Origin: Ophioderma brevispina
Taxonomy: Eukaryota; Echinodermata; Ophiuroidea; Amphilepidida; Ophiodermatidae
Direction of reading: 5' to 3'
DNA: 64,000 nucleotides
Assembly (NCBI GenBank): GCA_023653785.1
Contig: JAMKCH010036036.1
Span: forward strand, 89,885 to 153,884
The translations under genes and the position numbers were made by a program. The first letter of the stretch is position 1. The number at the start of each line of letters is the position of its first letter. Shown in pieces: positions 38,480-50,120 of the stretch. The notes under the pieces were generated by a model. That model searched no databases and was not told where the DNA came from. It saw only the letters and a program-made list of their open reading frames with translations.

Positions 38480-38981
38480 CCTTCGTCTTACCAAGCCTTT
38501 TTTGTAACACGGTTTACCATTGGGGGGGGGGTGGTTACCACCCCCTCGAGAATTTGTTATAAAGCACCTAAGATTAAGATGGTTATGATTTTGATACCAG
38601 TGAATAGCTATGGTCCTTCTCTTTCCATTTATACCAAAAATAAGTACTAACATACCTAGTATGGCGTCACAATGACGTCATCAAGTCCACGAGTCGGCAA
38701 AATTGGCATTTTCCACAGAAAATAGGCGAAATCCAATTTTGTGCTTAAAACCTAGGAATGTCGGATTTTCACGCGGTTTTCAGCTCTAAATGATCGCAAT
38801 TGGCGAGTTTTACATAAACATAGAGTTTTAGAGCCATCTGTGCATAATATTTTCAAAAATCCACCATAAAATATCCTTGGATGGCTTTTTATGATTTTGT
38901 TTGGCATTTTAGCGCACCGGAGCGAAGTTCAGTAGGGGGGGGGGGGGGAGGGTGGTAACCACCCCCTTGGTAAGACGAGGG
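38480..38981. mobile_element. piggyBac-like MITE at a TTAA target (502 bp)
   Basis: TTAA flanks both sides (38,476-38,479 and 38,982-38,985). Including TTAA, the ends read TTAACCTTCGTCTTACCAAG and CTTGGTAAGACGAGGGTTAA. Units 1 and 4 carry the empty site (CTACTAAAAGAGAAC and CTATTACTGAACTGAG), so a TTAA duplication is directly supported. Element ends CCTT...AGGG-type next to TTAA fit the piggyBac superfamily (family knowledge). Each end has a subterminal G-run/C-run hairpin (GGGGGTGG-TTA-CCACCCCC near 38,527 and GGGTGGTAACCACCC near 38,950). No transposase. Confidence 0.85.
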
Positions 38982-41082
38982 TTAAAAGAGAACTGAGAGT
39001 AACATTGATATCAAAACACATTCCAACTTGAGCCAGGACTTCAATACTCCCAATCACATGATTTTGTTGATGGACCCACGCCTGAAAACATTAAGTTTTT
39101 TTTTTTTAAATCATTTGGTAACTTTGAAAATTACTCTAATTTGAGAATAAAATAAAATTCGTAAAAGGTTAAACGGTCAATTTATGCTGGTACTAAAATT
39201 CATAATTGATTATCGCTGTTCTCATCTTTCTTGTAAGAATGTTACCAGATAATTATGATCATATATGATTACCATCCTCCTTTGTGAAAAAAAAAATATT
39301 TAGGCCTTTTCATTTAAATAAATATATTTTCAAAGAGACCCAATTAAAAAACCTTCAACATGATTTGTTTTCATACACGGATCCACACCAAACATGTGAT
39401 TAGGAGCACTGAATCCTTGCTTCATATAGGAATGCGATTTTTTATACCAAGGACACTGCTTTAATTCGTATTTATCTAAGACAAATCCTATAGTACTCTA
39501 ATTAAAAAAGGAATTACACTTTTAATGTCCGCAAATCATGAAGAAAATTAAAGTAACATTTATATTTTAACTAAAGTAGATATCGAGCCATGATATTAAT
39601 TTTTTTTTTGGATAAAACATCATTATTGTGTCTACTGATTTCACACAATAAAACCCATTATTCGCGAAACTGCGGCGTATCAAAAAGTTACTTTTGGCTC
39701 TAAATTTTATGGTTGTCCGCCGGACAACTGTAGTATCATTTTTGGTTGTCCGGCGCTCAATTGGTTGTCCCGGGAGAACGGACAACCGCTATTTCGAACG
39801 GTGTTACTCATACCGCCTGATAGTGTTTGTTCAAGAATGTGATTTTCTAACAAATCGTGTTTTTGCATATGCATAATGCTTGTCCACATACTATTATTAT
39901 GTGAAATAGCCAAGTTCAAATCACAACTTTGTAAATAATATTCGGTGATCCGGAACTTTCGTTTTGCACAGTATCCTACGGCACTGTACAATGTTAACTA
40001 TATCAAAATTGAAAACAAAAATTCCAACTTTGGAATTCAGCAGATTAGGAGTTTTTATTCAATTATAGATGACTATGTTCAATTCGTACCTGAAATTAGT
40101 CTGCTTTAAGTTACTTCGATCCATGAAAAGATATCACCTATTTTGAACCATATTTCAACACTTATACAAACCTAATAAAGATGCGATTGATGACTTTCTG
40201 AAACTTTTTCTATAAAATTGAAATACTTATTTCCCGGGTTCTTTCCTGAAATTCATTGCATCATTAAAACGTTGAGCAAAGCAATATGCCTCGAATTCTA
40301 AATATTTAAAACACTGGGAATCAAACTTCTCACCGCAGTTTTTAGCTAAATAAACATAACAGATGTCAAAGTGAAGTTTTGAAGTGTTTGCATTAAGTCT
40401 GCAAATAATACAAACACCCCATCGGACTCGATTAACATCTACTGCATACGTCTCCACGACCTACTTGAAATGTACAACTGCTTAAAGATCAGCCGATTCG
40501 CGCCGCGCTCCTCTCTCTCTCGCTCTCTACCTCTCTCTCGACGTATTCATCATATCCACTCAATTTGCAAATATTACTGTAAATTGTGTTTGATCAGAAA
40601 TACTTATTGACATTAACGGTTTAACCGCTATTAAAAGCGCTACTGCATTAGGACCGATAGACCGGAAATTGCTAACGTTTGAATTTTCCGATTAGGAATA
40701 ATATGTGTTAAGATAAATATGGCGAAAAGTCATTCTAGACAATGATATACTTGACATCTTTATGAAGTCCTTGCCATTTGATATTACCAATTCCCAGCCT
40801 ATCAACTCCAAGTCTACACAGATTGAATTGAATACAAAGAAGAGGGAAAATATCGCATGGCTTTTTTCTTAGGGAGACTCAGAGATGTTTAACTAAAATT
40901 AAAGATAGTAGCCTAACTTCTCAATCCCAAAGTCTGAAATGAATCAATTTTTTTCGTTTTGAATCAAATTTTTCGTTTTTTCGTAAACCTTTATGTGTAG
41001 TAAAGCAGTGCCATAGGCTACATCCTACTGGGTATAATAAAAATTCGGGATCCAGAATTTTATTACAAAGTTATAATTTTAC

Positions 41083-41638
41083 TAGGCGGTTCCCGGGTTT
41101 CGCGATCACCTGGCTTTTGCGATCACCTGGCTTGAATGACTACCCCATTTGACCGCATTTGACCTTGAATGACCCCTGATGACCTTGTTGTGACCTTTAA
41201 TATTTTTGGCATCAGCAATCAACCTCACCCTCCAAGTTTCATGGCCATACACCAATATTTACCCCAATTTACCGCCTTTGACCTTGAATTGCAGGTGCAC
41301 TGTCATACTACACCTTCCAAAGGAATTTTATCCAGCACACACACACACAGCATTATAGATGGTGACCTAGTTCTAATATAAACAAACTTGATCTGTGTCA
41401 ATACTACTTGTTTGGAATTACTTTGGATACACTTTGATACCTCATGTCGATCTCTTCGGTTTGTTTTAGCGATTACCCGGCCCATGGGGCGCGTAGCCGC
41501 TAACCAATCGAACTTGATCTAGCCTTGCCCAAGCCGCACCCACCCACCAAGTTTTGTGACCGTACGACCCCGCGGCCTCCGAGAAAATAGCCGGACAGAC
41601 AGACAGACAAACACGTGGCCTATTATAATATAGATATA
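41083..41638 (+). mobile_element. LINE/SINE-like 3' end insertion, unit 3
   Basis: Units 1 and 2 read straight from the TTGTGATTTTATAAT-type sequence into TTTGAGCTTA; unit 3 has about 555 bp inserted. The insert contains repeated TGACCTTGAATGACC phrases, CCAAGTTTCATGGCC and CCAAGTTTTGTGACCG, a GACAGACAGACAGAC run and the tail CTATTATAATATAGATATAG. This style of 3' region is known from RTE-type LINEs and their SINEs in invertebrates. No open frame of note, and clade assignment is tentative. Confidence 0.5.
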
Positions 41639-42189
41639 GTACCAAGAACATGAATCTGAGCTTAGGTATTTCAATCCGTAATTAGTATGCGAGCAAGCAT
41701 TATGCATATGCAAAAAACACCATTTATTATATTTTGGGGGGGGGGGGAGGGGAAATCTTTGAGTCATGCCTGTAAATAGCTTCCTTACTAAATCGTGGAC
41801 TTCTTACTTAAAATGGTGGAGAAAATCATCACGTATAAGAGCAGCGTAACATTTAGTTAGTGATACGCTTAGCCCACCGGGCACAAACCTTAAACGGTCC
41901 CCTCAAAATACTATAAAAACACATCAGCGTGCTTAAGGATACATAGAGGAATGAATTAAGCATTTAACATGCTATGAAATTCTTTATTTTGAGTGGGTGC
42001 ACAATCAGAACGTAAAAATGTGTACCATTTAAACAGAAAGCGGAACATATTTGATAGTCTTATTGGGTGATAGCATGTAGGAGATGCGGTAGAACACTAT
42101 AGAAGTGTGAAGAAATATGAGAGGAAAAATAATCGGGAACAAGGATAATAGAATGATGACACTCTGGGAGGCAGGACTAAAGTTTAACA

Positions 42190-42997
42190 TGCCAAAAAGG
42201 GTGTCTCGAAACATCAGACCTCGAAACAACAGACCTCAGACCCGGAAGTGATTTTCCCCCGAAGTAAATATTTCAATCTCGGGTGTGATTTTTGAAATTC
42301 ACCTTGGCACGGGTAAGTATTGTGCCGCTAAATTGAGTTTTCAAGGTCAAGTTCACGTGATGTTTGTTTGATCCCGAGTCATTCTTATTAGTATTGTAAG
42401 TTTACCGCAATGTGTCGTGAAGTTAATCACTGAAGTCCCAAGTATTTAGCCCGAATATCATTATGCCACGAGGAAGCGCTCTTCCTTCGTACTGAACATT
42501 GGTAATCTTTATCTTACGCTTGCAGGCCTACAATTTACATTGTGAGGTGCATCCAGCAGTCTAAGCGTATACTATTGCACCTGATGCTAGTACCATATTG
42601 GAAATACGGCAGAACGTTCACGGGCAAAACATGGTCGCCGAAGTTGTATTCGATGCTCAATTTTAATAATAATATTTGGCGATCTTTAAGTGAAATTACT
42701 TCCGGGTCTGATGTTTCGAGGTCTGAGGTCTGTTGTTTTGAGGTCTGATGTTTCGAGACACCCGGGGGGATGTCTCGAAACATCAGACCTCGAAACATCA
42801 GACCCGGAAGTAAAATGTTGACTTCGGCAAAAAAAAATCCGGGTCTGAGGTCTGTTGTTTCGAGGTCTGTTGTTTCGAGACATCCCCGGGTGTCTCGAAA
42901 CATCAGACCCGGAAGTGAATTTACTTCCGGGTCTGATGTTTCGAGGTCTGAGGTCTGTTGTTTCGAGGTCTGATGTTTCGAGACACCCTGCCAAAAA
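42190..42997. mobile_element. Composite fold-back element with modular arms and 9-bp TSD
   Basis: TGCCAAAAA occurs at 42,190-42,198 and 42,989-42,997, bracketing 790 bp that units 1 and 2 lack (they read GTGTCAAAACAG and GTGTGAAAAACC). The insert is three abutting inverted-repeat elements: 42,199-42,763 (about 450-bp unique core), about 42,766-42,887, and 42,888-42,988 (almost a perfect palindrome). Each of the six arms starts GGGTGT or GGGGATGT, then a row of CTCGAAACATCAGAC, CTCGAAACAACAGAC and CTCAGAC words, then CCGGA(AGT). A 9-bp TSD with long TIRs is typical of Mutator-like or fold-back elements (inference). Open frames across it are translated repeat. Confidence 0.85.
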
Positions 42998-43094
42998 AGC
43001 AATATACTCGCTGGTACAGTGGTCCCCAGAGGTGTAATTTATATCTTGAGGATTGATCGTCTAACTTTAAAACTGTTTTGATAAACAGAGGGAT

Positions 43095-43310
43095 GTGCAG
43101 AAGTAATTTTGAGCCCACTTTTGTTCATCAAATTTATTAATGGACTTCTTAACGCTTTTAGTAAATGTAAGTTAGTCCTCTTTGCAGACGATGCACGATG
43201 TTTGCACGTGTAAGGTTTTTTTAGAGCAAATCTAATTATTGATACGATAATAAAATGAGGATCTGACAAATGTTGCTGATTGGATGTACGCTAATAAACT
43301 ACCCCCTTAT
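43095..43310 (+). pseudogene. LINE RT relic, unit 3 copy (best preserved)
   Basis: One frame from about 43,099 encodes LSPLLFIKFINGLLNAF followed by KLVLFADDA, i.e. the box-B tail and the catalytic FADD box of a LINE reverse transcriptase. A shifted frame then gives NEDLTNVADWMYANKL, the normal post-RT continuation. Upstream boxes are lost. The fragment occupies the same place in units 1 and 2 and so predates the array. The downstream part is duplicated at 43,689. Confidence 0.75.
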
Positions 43311-44150
43311 AAATCCTGGTTAAGGGCCTGCATTTATTGAGATCTGGAGAAAATAAGGGGTAATACGAGTGTACCAAATACAAATCTGGGAACATTTTGT
43401 AAAACATACACATTAAATAGACCTGATGGAAATTGATGGCACCACCAAGGAATGTCTGATTCACAGTGATTTTGAAATTTAATGCTTTTGTTTTTCTGTG
43501 ATTTTTTTTTGGGGGGGGTGTAAAGCTGTAAGAGAGGATGTTCAAGATTCGTTGAAGGTAGCTCTTAAAAGGAGGCATTGAGTGACAGCAAACAAAAACG
43601 GGCTCTCTCGGTGAGAGGAAGTAAAAAAGGGCCAATGTGTCGGCACATCCGTGTAGGCTGTGTAGTAGATATGGACATTGATCTAATTTTAGAGCAAATC
43701 TAATTATTGATACGATAATAAAATGAGGATCTGACAAATGTTGCTGATTGGATGTACGCTAATAAACTACCCCCTTATAAATCCTGGTTAAGGGCCTGCA
43801 TTTATTGAGATCTGGAGAAAATAAGGGGTAATACGAGTGTACCAAATACAAATCTGGGAACATTTTTTAAAACATACACATTAAATAGACCTGATGGAAA
43901 TTGATGGCACCACCAAAGAATGTCTGATTCACAGTGATTTTGAAATTTAATGCTTTTGTTTTTCTGTGATTTTTTTTGGGGGGTGTAAAGCTGTAAGAGA
44001 GGATGTTCAAGATTCGTTGAAGGTAGCTCTTAAAAGGAGGCATTGAGTGACAGCAAACAAAAACGGGCTCTCTCGGTGAGAGGAAGTAAAAAAGGGCCAA
44101 TGTGTCGGCACATCCGTGTAGGCTGTGTAGTAGTATGGACATTGATGGCT
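43221..44150. repeat. 468-bp direct tandem duplication, unit 3
   Basis: TTAGAGCAAATCTAATTATT occurs at 43,221 and 43,689, and the copies stay almost identical to about 44,140. They differ mainly in the T-run/G-run length near 43,503 and 43,972 and a few bases. It is absent from units 1 and 2, so it is recent, or an assembly artefact. Confidence 0.88.
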
Positions 44151-44627
44151 GTACCTCAATACGGACGGCGACGTGTTTTTAAAAAGATAAAGAAAATGCA
44201 TTTTCTTTATGATATTTCTTAAGGAAGCAATGTGTCTCGCATAATCAGTTTGCATGGTTCTTTGAACAAAGGTGGTTTACCTCGGGTAAGTATGAAGAAA
44301 TCAATAAGGCGAATAAGAAAAATAGCATTAATTCCAAGGCCTTACTAGAATAACTTTTGGTGTGTAAAAAATAAAAAACTAAACATTTACGTAATCATGG
44401 TAATGATATTCGCTTTCGCGATTTCAACCTATTACGTGGTAATTTACCACGCAAAATCTTTCTAACTTAATAACGAGTTTGTAAGCCTTGAGGTTACATT
44501 AGCTATTGTTACATTCAACGTTGCTAATCTGATACAAATGGTTGATACTGATTCACGAATTGAAAAGATAACTAAAGCAGATTTAACCAATGGAGGTCTT
44601 TTGAGAATGGGATGAAGTTGACCTTTA

Positions 44628-44714
44628 CACTGTTAAAAATGACCGTAAAAAGTAACTGTGTTATGAGTCCCAGTAGCCAGTTAAAATACCGTTTTTACGA
44701 TCATTTTAACAGTG
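44628..44714. mobile_element. 87-bp hairpin MITE, unit 3
   Basis: CACTGTTAAAAATGACCGTA and TACGATCATTTTAACAGTG are inverted ends of a tiny element with a short loop. The unit-2 site reads GTTGATCTTTTCCATTGC without it. Termini starting CACTG recall CACTA/EnSpm-type elements, but this is a guess from the first bases. Confidence 0.7.
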
Positions 44715-45744
44715 CAGGCTTCCATTGTCGTGTAATGATGATTTATTATTAAGTTTAATGTAATATTCGATTCAAGACAACGAGATAAAATCCACTTCTT
44801 CGTTACCTTTCAACATTTTTTTTTACAAAAAGTACTTTTAAACATCAATTATTCGTTATTTGAAACCTCACAATTGCTATCACTCCGAAAACATTTGTTA
44901 TATTAATGACTTTGAATGAAATAATGAAACTTGCTTTGAAAAAGAAGATACCATCGGATTTTGCAAATAAATCGATACTACTATCGGGATCAACACTTAA
45001 AATGAACCTCGCACAATGTAAAATTACTGAAAGAAATTTCTTGTTCTAGAAATCGGCAAGTGGAAAATTTAAAACGCCGTTGCTATGACGCTGTGACAGT
45101 TTTCAGATTTTTTAACGACTTTATGGTTGAACATAGGGGTTCTGCATTGCTAGCCACAGATTGCATATTGTCTTTTACAATTTTGTAGACTACACTATAG
45201 TTTGAAATCAGTAAGAGGAAAAGCAAATTATTCAAGTCAGCACAGACATGACCTCGCCATTAGTTTAGTAATTTTAGAAAACTTGTCAAATAACCATAGT
45301 ATACTGGGTAAATTTGAGAAGCTATTATCTAGAAGCTACTGACATCTATCATTGCTACGTCTATACTGACACTTGAAATTATATGTACACATTAGCACTT
45401 GTGGCTTGAAAAGAAACCCACGAGGGATGAATTCATGTTGACTTATGAGTTCAATTTACAAAGACTCTTAGATTTAGAGAAATGACCAACGACATCGTCC
45501 ATAATATTCTGTAATGCATGTATCAACCTGTTTGACTAACAGCGATGCTTATACTAATAGGCAATTTGTTTGAAGTGCATGTAATCGGTACTAGAGATAT
45601 ATTCTTATTATAAGAAATGAATGTTGTGTTTCATTTCAGACCTGTTAACCAGTATAGAATTAGTTGGTTTTTTTAAGCGTGACAATGATAGGGATAATGT
45701 TGATGGTGTCATATTAGACGATATTTGGTGACGACAATGAGTTG

Positions 45745-45759
45745 TAGTGGTGGTGGTGG

Positions 45760-45807
<48 letters not shown>

Positions 45808-45895
45808 CGACGAAGAAGAAGAGGATACCAATGGTTGTGGTACGAATAGCAAAGATGGCGACGACGATGATGATGATGATTACGAGAAATAAATA
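45745..45895. repeat. (GGTGGT)/(GATG)n tract, unit 3
   Basis: GGTGGTGGTGGTGAT passing into a GAT/ATG run to about 45,805, then GACGAAGAAGAA and GACGATGATGATG. Same locus as 16,231 and 31,665, intermediate length. Confidence 0.88.
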
Positions 45896-46244
45896 ATTTG
45901 CGATGCTATCTTAAATACATGTATTTATAATCGTATCTGCTACAAACATAACATCACCATAACCATACCCCAACGTTATTATTGTATTTTTGGAAGATTC
46001 GTGACAGACGTTTCAATCGTTGGCAAAGAGAAATTCACCACCATCAAAACAGACATTTCGTCATTTCAAATAAACCACAGCTCCATTTTAATTCTAATAG
46101 CATCAACGAATTTATTTTCCTTTCGAGATAGAAATGATTACTTTGGACGATAAAGGTTTTTCTTTAATTCCTGTTTCATATGTTGTACCACGTCTCATTC
46201 TATTAACTTAATTCAAATCGTCTCAACATCAAATTAGCGACCCT

Positions 46245-47590
46245 TCTCGGCGATAAAATCGTTGAGTGGTTTTCAACAACATGGAAATCGAATTCATATT
46301 GACAGAAATTATTGTTTCGTGATTAAACAACCTAAAGACATAGTTTGTTTTCTCTAAGGGTGAATTCCCAGCAACACGATGTTGTGATTTCGCTTTACAA
46401 TACAGGTGATAGAACTTGATAAAATCTCCGTGGAATATGGGGGAGGCAGGTTGATTACTTACTTCGCTTTTCTCCCAAGCTCAGGTATTTCCCCTGTTTC
46501 AGACCAAACAACGATTACAGGTACTTAAACAAGGCCACTTTAGCTCAGGGTGTTTCATATAACTTTACGAATAACGCAATCTTACCGTCTACTCAGTTAA
46601 TCTTGTTCTTTTCTTGTACGATTAGGTTTCCAGTATTGGATTTTCTATGTAATCATATTGTGTGTTTCTTTAGGAACATACGAACAGAGAAACATGGGAG
46701 CGGAGATGTTGCTGACGTTGAGACGCGCTGCAGTATTTTCATTACGTTAACCAATTGTCACCTTCTCTCAGAATTTCAAAGTAGTTCGAAAGCAAACAGC
46801 AAATTGTATGGCAATCGACGGCTAATCAGATACACATATACATTTGAAGCTACAAAATAAGGTAGTAGACGGGAAAATTTATGTTTTGACCAAGAAAAAA
46901 TTGCAACAAAATGGTTTATAATTGCTTTTGGTAGTATTCAATAACAAATTAAAATGTAAGAAAATATCTATAATGGAAAATGTAGAAATAAAGGGGAACG
47001 TTTGTACAGGGGTAGAAATCAAAAGTATTCAAGTCATGGTAAAATAGTTTAAAAGTATTTTCCCATATCTATGGTTTTTTGCACCTCAATGTTTAGGTAC
47101 AATGGGGTGCAAATGGTTCAATGTCGTCCTGGGGTAAAATTCAGGGTATCAGAGTATCACAATCAATAAGAAAATTTATACGAATCTGTGTTTGAAAGTT
47201 AAATATGTGACTTTCTGACCTTTGGCTTGTAACCTCCTATATGCCAAATACAGCCCGGACATAATTGCATTCTAATTAAAATAACACAATGTCATAGACA
47301 ATGTGTCTTATGCGTAATATTATGTACAACAAGACGAACAATTTGACAGCATTTTTAAAACTATCCTTGAAGACATTTTCCCCTCGCAACCATGGAACTA
47401 CAACCAACGGATATTCTACATATCAAACTTTACTTTTTTCAATGGATAATGAATGTTTTGGTGTAATTTTTAACACATTCTGAACCTTTTCATATTTTAC
47501 CCCTATGTAAACCGTGCCCCTATTCCACTGCTTTCAGAGTAGTGGATTTTCTTAGATTTTAGTAAGTTATTCCAAATGTCAAATAATACA
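46245..47590. other. Well-conserved block, unit 3 copy
   Basis: Almost identical to 16,720-18,060 in unit 1, including a frame at 46,603-46,860 that is slightly longer at its start than its unit-1 counterpart at 17,117. I recognise no protein family. Possible explanations are recent copying between units 1 and 3, gene conversion, or constraint. Confidence 0.55.
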
Positions 47591-47596
47591 AAATTC

Positions 47597-48778
47597 TGTT
47601 TGTTTGTTTGTTTTTTATTTAGCATAATCCGGTACAAATACAACAAAAATACAAAACACTTAAATACAAGGATATTATAAAGACACCAAAAACCAGAAAT
47701 ATGCAAGGATAACCCATTGAGTCTGGCTACTCATGCAAACCCATTTCCAATGGGGTCCAGCAAAAAAAAGGACCTGATCCAAACTGAGACAGAAAGGTGG
47801 AATAACCATTGGAATGAGTTAAACAAAAGCAGCATGCTCTGAATTGGGACATTGCACATTGGCTGAGATGGATCTTTAGAGCCTGTTTGAAGGCTTGTTT
47901 GTCCTGGATGTGTTTAATACTGCTTGGCAATGAATTCCAGTCGAGTATCGATGATGTGACATTTGTTTATGTTTATGGGGCCCCCATGTTGGTGTAAGAG
48001 AGAAACTGGCAGGCAAAAGCACCTATACTTTGCTGTAACTTTTGTTTCGAATTAAATAATACTAACTTTCTTATCAAGCATAATAAGCTAATGCTACCAG
48101 CTGCAATTTAGATCAGGAAAGATTCTGCAAGTAATTTATAACCAGATTTTATGTGGTCTGTCACAGAAACTACTGTAATATTTTGCCTGCCAGAAAACAA
48201 CAGAGGAATGTCAACAAGTGACGTCATAGGTCACATCATCTATAGATTGGTAAAAATGATTTGAAGGTTTGACCCTTGACACGTGGTACATAAAAGTTCA
48301 TTGCGTTTGCTCTGGTGGCATAGCCGTGGACAGCAGATGCTCGTGTGAAAATTGATGGAGGTAAGGGGGGCCAGTACAATTAAAAACTTTGTGAACATGA
48401 TGTTAACGCAATTGCCTGGTTCTATTTTGTATATCAAGATAGCTGAGTGACTGGAGGTTAGCCTGACCGACATACTCTCTGGGGGACATGTCAAGGATGA
48501 ACCGGACCATTTTGTTTTGAAACACTTGCAACTTCCTCCGGTATTTCTTAGTCAAGCCGGTGTACCAGGCTGCTGAGCAATAATCAAGATGACATTGGAT
48601 GAGAGAAGAGCAAAGATCTTTGCGAAGTTTTTGGCAGAAATATTTTGAGTGCCTATACAGGAACTTCTATCTGCCAGTGGTTTTCTTCACTATGGAATCA
48701 ACCATGACTTCCCCAGAGAGATGTTGATCAAGAAAAGCTCCAAGATATTTACAGAATTACTGGGTATGATTATTTGGT
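47597..48778 (-). mobile_element. 5'-truncated CR1/L2-like LINE insertion
   Basis: The site is uninterrupted in unit 2 (AAAATTCTGTTTATAAACC, 32,765-32,785). Read on the minus strand, the insert starts inside the RT thumb (KYLGAFLDQHLSGEVMVDS), continues through CSSLIQCHLDYCSAAWYTG and KLQVFQNKMVRFILDMSPRE, and ends with WNSLPSSIKHIQDKQAFKQA. Only about three in-frame stops interrupt the first 200 codons. It finishes with an (AAAC)n tail (GTTTGTTTGTTTG on the plus strand at 47,597). Strong 5' truncation plus a simple-repeat tail is typical of LINE retrotransposition. Short GTTT at both edges may be part of the target duplication. Confidence 0.9.
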
Positions 48779-49660
48779 TTAAAACCTTTTGTTGCAACTA
48801 TTTTGGGATTGTGGAGTTTATTTTCATAAATTCACCCGTCTATAATGTCCTTTTGTTATCCTGGTGAAGGTAGATTGTGAAAAGTCTGAAACTGATATTT
48901 CGATTTATTCCTAAGGCTTGAGCTACTCGAGTAGTGTTAGCTTCGGACCTACCAGTAGTCCATCTACCTTAGCTTCTTCTTGATGCTTTACGATTGCCTG
49001 TTCTAGATGGTTCCATAACCATGGAATTGTCTAGCTCTTTTTATTATTGCTTGTTTACCGAGTATACGGTTTGCTTGTTGGAATTATCGAATTGTTAAAT
49101 CCATGAAGGTCTACCGGCATGTCTGCAAGTAGATTTCAACTAAACGGTTGGATGTATTTGGGTGCTATGATTATCAATGTCTGTCTTCTAAGGTTGCAAT
49201 GCGCTGGTTTAAAATAGACTACAAATCTTATATCAAAACTGATTTTATGCATACAATTCTAATCTGTGTTTGACATTTCCGGGGTAAAACCTCATTTGAA
49301 TTTGAATGACTCTTTTGTACACTTTGCTTCTAACTCAGATGTTAGATCAGCATTAGCATTTCTTGCACAGCTACAAAATTGTGCTTTCAGTAAAATAGGC
49401 ATAATTCCTCTTAGGAACTATCAATTGGTTTCATTGCCCTTTTTCAGATAAGCGGAGACGAATGCTTGTTTGATATGTCACCCAATGCACATAGCATGAC
49501 CCGGTTATAAAACTGGTAAGTGCATTGCGATTCAGCAGGTACCCCTGTTTATAACTGCTCACTTTATACCTGCTACAGTGCTATCATATCACAATAGTAT
49601 TATCGATTTATTCCGTAAAGCTTATGTAGGATTAAATCAATCACGTCCCACATCCTCCCT

Positions 49661-49731
49661 CGCTAGTGTAGTGGATACAGCATCTATTAGAATGCAGGTA
49701 TCACAGGTTCGGATCCAACCATGGCCTTTTT
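49661..49731 (+). repeat. tRNA-like sequence with box A, box B and T-run
   Basis: TAGTGTAGTGGA (49,664-49,675) matches box A and GGTTCGGATCC (49,706-49,716) matches box B at normal spacing; a TTTTT terminator follows at about 49,727. The anticodon stem and T stem do not pair properly, so a tRNA pseudogene or the head of a tRNA-derived SINE is more likely than a working tRNA. Confidence 0.4.
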
Positions 49732-49874
49732 AAAATAAATGTATTTCAATAGTATTTTAGAGAAAAGAGAAACATTACGAGTCAGGGTTTGGAAATACGC
49801 GTGTACAATACGTTAAGGAACAATATACGTCTAGCCCTTTTCCTTTTCATCATTATCAGTGTGTTTCTTTTTCT

Positions 49875-50052
49875 TTTGTTCAACTGTCCATTATAGTTAC
49901 GAAAGCGGTCAGAGACCGTTATTTAAACCTCTTGTTTAATTACAACACCGTTTATTTTTTTTTGTCCGAAAGTGGTCTCTGGAAACTTCGCGGAGAAAAA
50001 TAACGGTCTGATGAATATTCATAGTTAAACAAAAAAAGGACAATTGAACAAA
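49875..50052. mobile_element. About 180-bp TIR element
   Basis: TTTTGTTCAACTGTCC at the left mirrors GGACAATTGAACAAA at the right. Inside, GAGACCGTTATTT (left) mirrors AAATAACGGTCT (right), so the arms extend about 65 bp. No coding capacity; superfamily unknown. Confidence 0.6.
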
Positions 50053-50120
50053 TGAAAATTCTAGAAACACCTCGGCCTCAGGTGGTACAAATGAAAGAAA
50101 CAAACATAGTGAAAGAACTC

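Noticed and set aside
38655..38680. CRE-like TGACGTCA regulatory site
   Set aside because: It lies inside the TTAA MITE and recurs in its relative near 61,485, so it belongs to the element and is not evidence for a host promoter.
42535..43002. 155-codon frame with repeated ETSDLETTDLRP-type residues
   Set aside because: It is translated from the CTCGAAACAWCAGAC words of the fold-back element; related frames occur on both strands of the same palindrome.
43867..44142. Minus-strand frame repeated at 43,291-43,737
   Set aside because: The repetition comes from the 468-bp DNA duplication. The frame is not preserved in unit 2, shows no domain, and lies antisense to a LINE-derived region.
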